Below, piece after piece: positions 5,649-7,179 of a stretch of DNA of 7,179 nucleotides (position 1 is its first letter; the number at the start of each line of letters is the position of its first letter). Location of the stretch: positions 1 through 7,179 of the forward strand of contig JAKBSB010000065.1 in NCBI GenBank assembly GCA_021845155.1, read 5' to 3'. The notes below the pieces were generated by a model. The model was not told the DNA's origin and did no database searches. It saw only the letters and a program-made list of their open reading frames with translations. The DNA is from Thermoplasmata archaeon (GTDB taxonomy: Archaea; Thermoplasmatota; Thermoplasmata; Thermoplasmatales; Thermoplasmataceae). A program made the position numbers and the translations under genes.

Positions 5649-6743
5649 CTAGAGAATTGAGATTTCTTTTTCCAGTCTGTTGAACGTAACGCAACCCGAA
5701 CCGTCGAAATAGTTTGTATCCTCAATCCTCACTCCGCCTTTCCCGGGGATATAGATACCGGGTTCAACGGTAAACACTGAGTTCTTCAGGACCCTTGCAG
5801 TGTTTTTCGGCACGAGATATGGTTCCTCGTGCACTGAAATGCCAAGGCCATGGCCCAGCCTGTGTATGAAGCGGTCTCCGTACCCGGCAGCACCTATTAT
5901 TGACCTGGCCATTTCGTCCATGGATGCATATGTAGTACGGCTGTCAATTTTCCTTTCCACTTCCTGATTAGCCTGCTTCACCACATTGTAAATATTTACC
6001 AGATCTTCACCTGGGTTGCCCCAGAAAAATGTTCTTGTTGTATCAGATGCATACCCCATATATCTGCCGCCAAAGTCTATGACCACTGAATCACCTTTCG
6101 CCAGCTTTGTTTCGTCGGGACTGTGATGCGGCAATGCAGCGTTTTTGCCAAAACTGACAATGGATGAAAAGGCTGGATAGGCAAGACCGTTGTTCTGCAT
6201 CTCACTTTCAAGCATGGTTGAGAACTTCTTTTCAGTGATCCCGTCATGAAGTTTTCCGATGGAGTTCTGGAGGGAAATCTCAGACCTTCTTACCGCCTCT
6301 CTTATTGCGGAAAGCTCGTCTTCATCCTTTTCAATTCTTAAGCTGTTCATTATCTGATCTGCATCAGATTCCATATTTTTGAGGTATTTTCTAAGAAACT
6401 TATAATGAAAATAAGGAAGGTTGCCCTCAATTGCGGTATTCTTGCTTTTTTCAAGGATTTTGCCAGCGAGCATGTACGGGTCTGCTTCATCCCCCCATGA
6501 GGTTATATCCCTAATCCAGGTTTCCTCAAGGATCTGTTCTTTCATCAACTCAGGACACAGGACTTTTACTGAATCTTTTTCCAGTATTAGAAGAGCAAGC
6601 CTTTCCATGGACTCTGTCTCCAGCCCTGACAGGTAGAAGAAGTTTGGACCTGGCGGAATAAGCATGGAGTCCACTCCGGACTGTTCCATTGCCCTTATTG
6701 TCCTGTCAACTCTAGATCTATATACGGATTCCTTGAAATACAT
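5649..6743 (-). CDS. pepQ: M24 family Xaa-Pro peptidase (prolidase-type)
   Basis: A 364-residue cytosolic metallopeptidase that removes residues next to proline, either from Xaa-Pro dipeptides (prolidase) or from peptide N-termini (aminopeptidase P). The N-terminal creatinase-like domain spans about 1-135 (RTIRAMEQSGVDSMLI, then NFFYLSG), and the C-terminal pita-bread catalytic domain about 140-364. All five dinuclear metal ligands are present: Asp223 (VIDFGG), Asp234 (SDTTRT), His298 (LGHGLG), Glu327 (VEPGIY) and Glu341 (RIEDT). Substrate-site histidines occur in LPHHS (206-207) and VHEEP (305). Length and layout match archaeal prolidases. ATG 6743 lies 15 bases after the stop of the upstream zincin-like gene, with AAGGA spanning that stop region as a possible SD, so the two are probably co-transcribed. 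Dipeptidase versus aminopeptidase use is not certain. Confidence 0.93.
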   Translation of the reverse strand: MYFKESVYRSRVDRTIRAMEQSGVDSMLIPPGPNFFYLSGLETESMERLALLILEKDSVKVLCPELMKEQILEETWIRDITSWGDEADPYMLAGKILEKSKNTAIEGNLPYFHYKFLRKYLKNMESDADQIMNSLRIEKDEDELSAIREAVRRSEISLQNSIGKLHDGITEKKFSTMLESEMQNNGLAYPAFSSIVSFGKNAALPHHSPDETKLAKGDSVVIDFGGRYMGYASDTTRTFFWGNPGEDLVNIYNVVKQANQEVERKIDSRTTYASMDEMARSIIGAAGYGDRFIHRLGHGLGISVHEEPYLVPKNTARVLKNSVFTVEPGIYIPGKGGVRIEDTNYFDGSGCVTFNRLEKEISIL

Positions 6744-6758
6744 TTAAATCAGGTTCCT

Positions 6759-7179
6759 TCAGGCTATATATGATGTGCTGTCCGTGTCAAACCTGCTGAT
6801 GATTTTAAGAATGGATCCATCTCCTCCCTGCAATGAGAGCAGTTCCGGGTACTGCTTCCAGATGTCACCAGTGCTCATTAACACTGCAGGATGTTCACTT
6901 CCAAATGTATGCTTTGCCACAAACGCAGTCATCTGCCGTGCCTGGAACTCATCTATATAACCTACCGAATGAAGATATTCATGAGTAAGTATGGTGTATA
7001 CAAACGAATTAAATTCCCTTGTACTCCCTGTCAAATGGGACATTGCTTTGACAAGAACCTCGTTCATGACTATATAGTTCCCCCCAACCTGCCAGAATGC
7101 CCCCAGTGTAACTGGAAGGTTTGAAAGTGCAAGCCCAAGACCTGAACGTTCCTTTCCAAGGGCCGCTTTTACAGATTTC
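6759..7179 (-). CDS. Putative zinc metallopeptidase-like protein with HEYLHSVG motif (N-terminus outside window)
   Basis: The frame is open to the right edge: 37 codons precede the Met at 7067 and read KSVKAALGKERSG, then LALSNLPVTLGAFWQVGG and NYIVM. That Met is therefore probably internal, and 139 residues are visible. The stretch LTHEYLHSVGYIDE (6986-6945) matches the HExxHxxG pattern of zinc-dependent proteases, with the two histidines and glutamate intact. A third ligand could be the Glu or Asp of IDE or the histidines in KHTFGSEHP about 20 residues on. No signal peptide or TM helix is visible in the part seen. The upstream segment (LPVTLGAFWQVGGNYIVMN) looks like a conserved domain preceding the zincin helix and resembles uncharacterised archaeal proteins, but I cannot name a family. 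It sits directly upstream of the prolidase gene, suggesting a shared role in protein or peptide turnover. Activity is inferred from the motif alone. Confidence 0.72.
   Translation of the reverse strand, partial: KSVKAALGKERSGLGLALSNLPVTLGAFWQVGGNYIVMNEVLVKAMSHLTGSTREFNSFVYTILTHEYLHSVGYIDEFQARQMTAFVAKHTFGSEHPAVLMSTGDIWKQYPELLSLQGGDGSILKIISRFDTDSTSYIA

Noticed and set aside
6891..7124. A + strand 77-codon frame rich in cysteine pairs (CMLC, CTPC, CPQC) that looks like a small zinc-ribbon protein
   Set aside because: It lies antisense to the HEYLH gene, which is open to the window edge and has the stronger motif, codon pattern and operon context. The cysteines are a by-product of that coding sequence.
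1..7179. tRNA/rRNA genes, insertion sequences, CRISPR arrays, toxin-antitoxin or defence genes
   Set aside because: Gaps between genes are all under about 75 bases, and no matching structures, repeats or protein motifs were seen.

Overview
The window most likely comes from a thermoacidophilic archaeon of the Thermoplasmata (Thermoplasma/Ferroplasma-like). The pointers are moderate GC with AGG/AGA-rich arginine codons, TATA-like elements about 25 bases ahead of start codons (leaderless genes), GTG starts, very tight gene packing, and an Asn-sequon-rich secreted phosphoesterase with a C-terminal membrane anchor, as expected of a wall-less acidophile. The assignment rests on gene style and protein resemblance only; no rRNA gene or other marker is present.

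Layout. A class I aminotransferase on the + strand runs in from the left edge (1-1125). It converges on a LigB-like extradiol dioxygenase family gene on the - strand (1156-1929). A 71-base divergent spacer carrying an AT-rich palindromic TATA element separates that gene from a YajR-like MFS exporter on the + strand (2001-3224). The exporter converges, with only 17 bases between stops, on a block of five genes all read on the - strand. In transcription order these are: an uncharacterised zincin-like protein (cut by the right edge, 7179-6759), an M24 prolidase-type peptidase (6743-5649), a DUF167/YggU protein (5614-5399), a secreted membrane-anchored AcpA/phospholipase C-type phosphoesterase (5324 or 5372 down to 3834), and a six-TM membrane protein (3859-3242) whose start lies inside the phosphoesterase gene.

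How the genes fit together. The zincin-like gene, the prolidase and the DUF167 gene look like one cytosolic operon, with gaps of 15 and 34 bases. The phosphoesterase probably has its own promoter and is translationally coupled to the six-TM protein, suggesting a surface phosphate- or lipid-processing pair. The dioxygenase-like gene and the exporter share a short promoter region and may be co-regulated.

No RNA genes, mobile elements or CRISPR arrays were seen. No stretch over about 75 bases lacks a gene. Most of the content is ordinary housekeeping and membrane functions. The points most worth a second look are the uncharacterised HEYLH protein, the phosphoesterase/six-TM pair, the altered cofactor or metal motifs in two enzymes, and the shared promoter.
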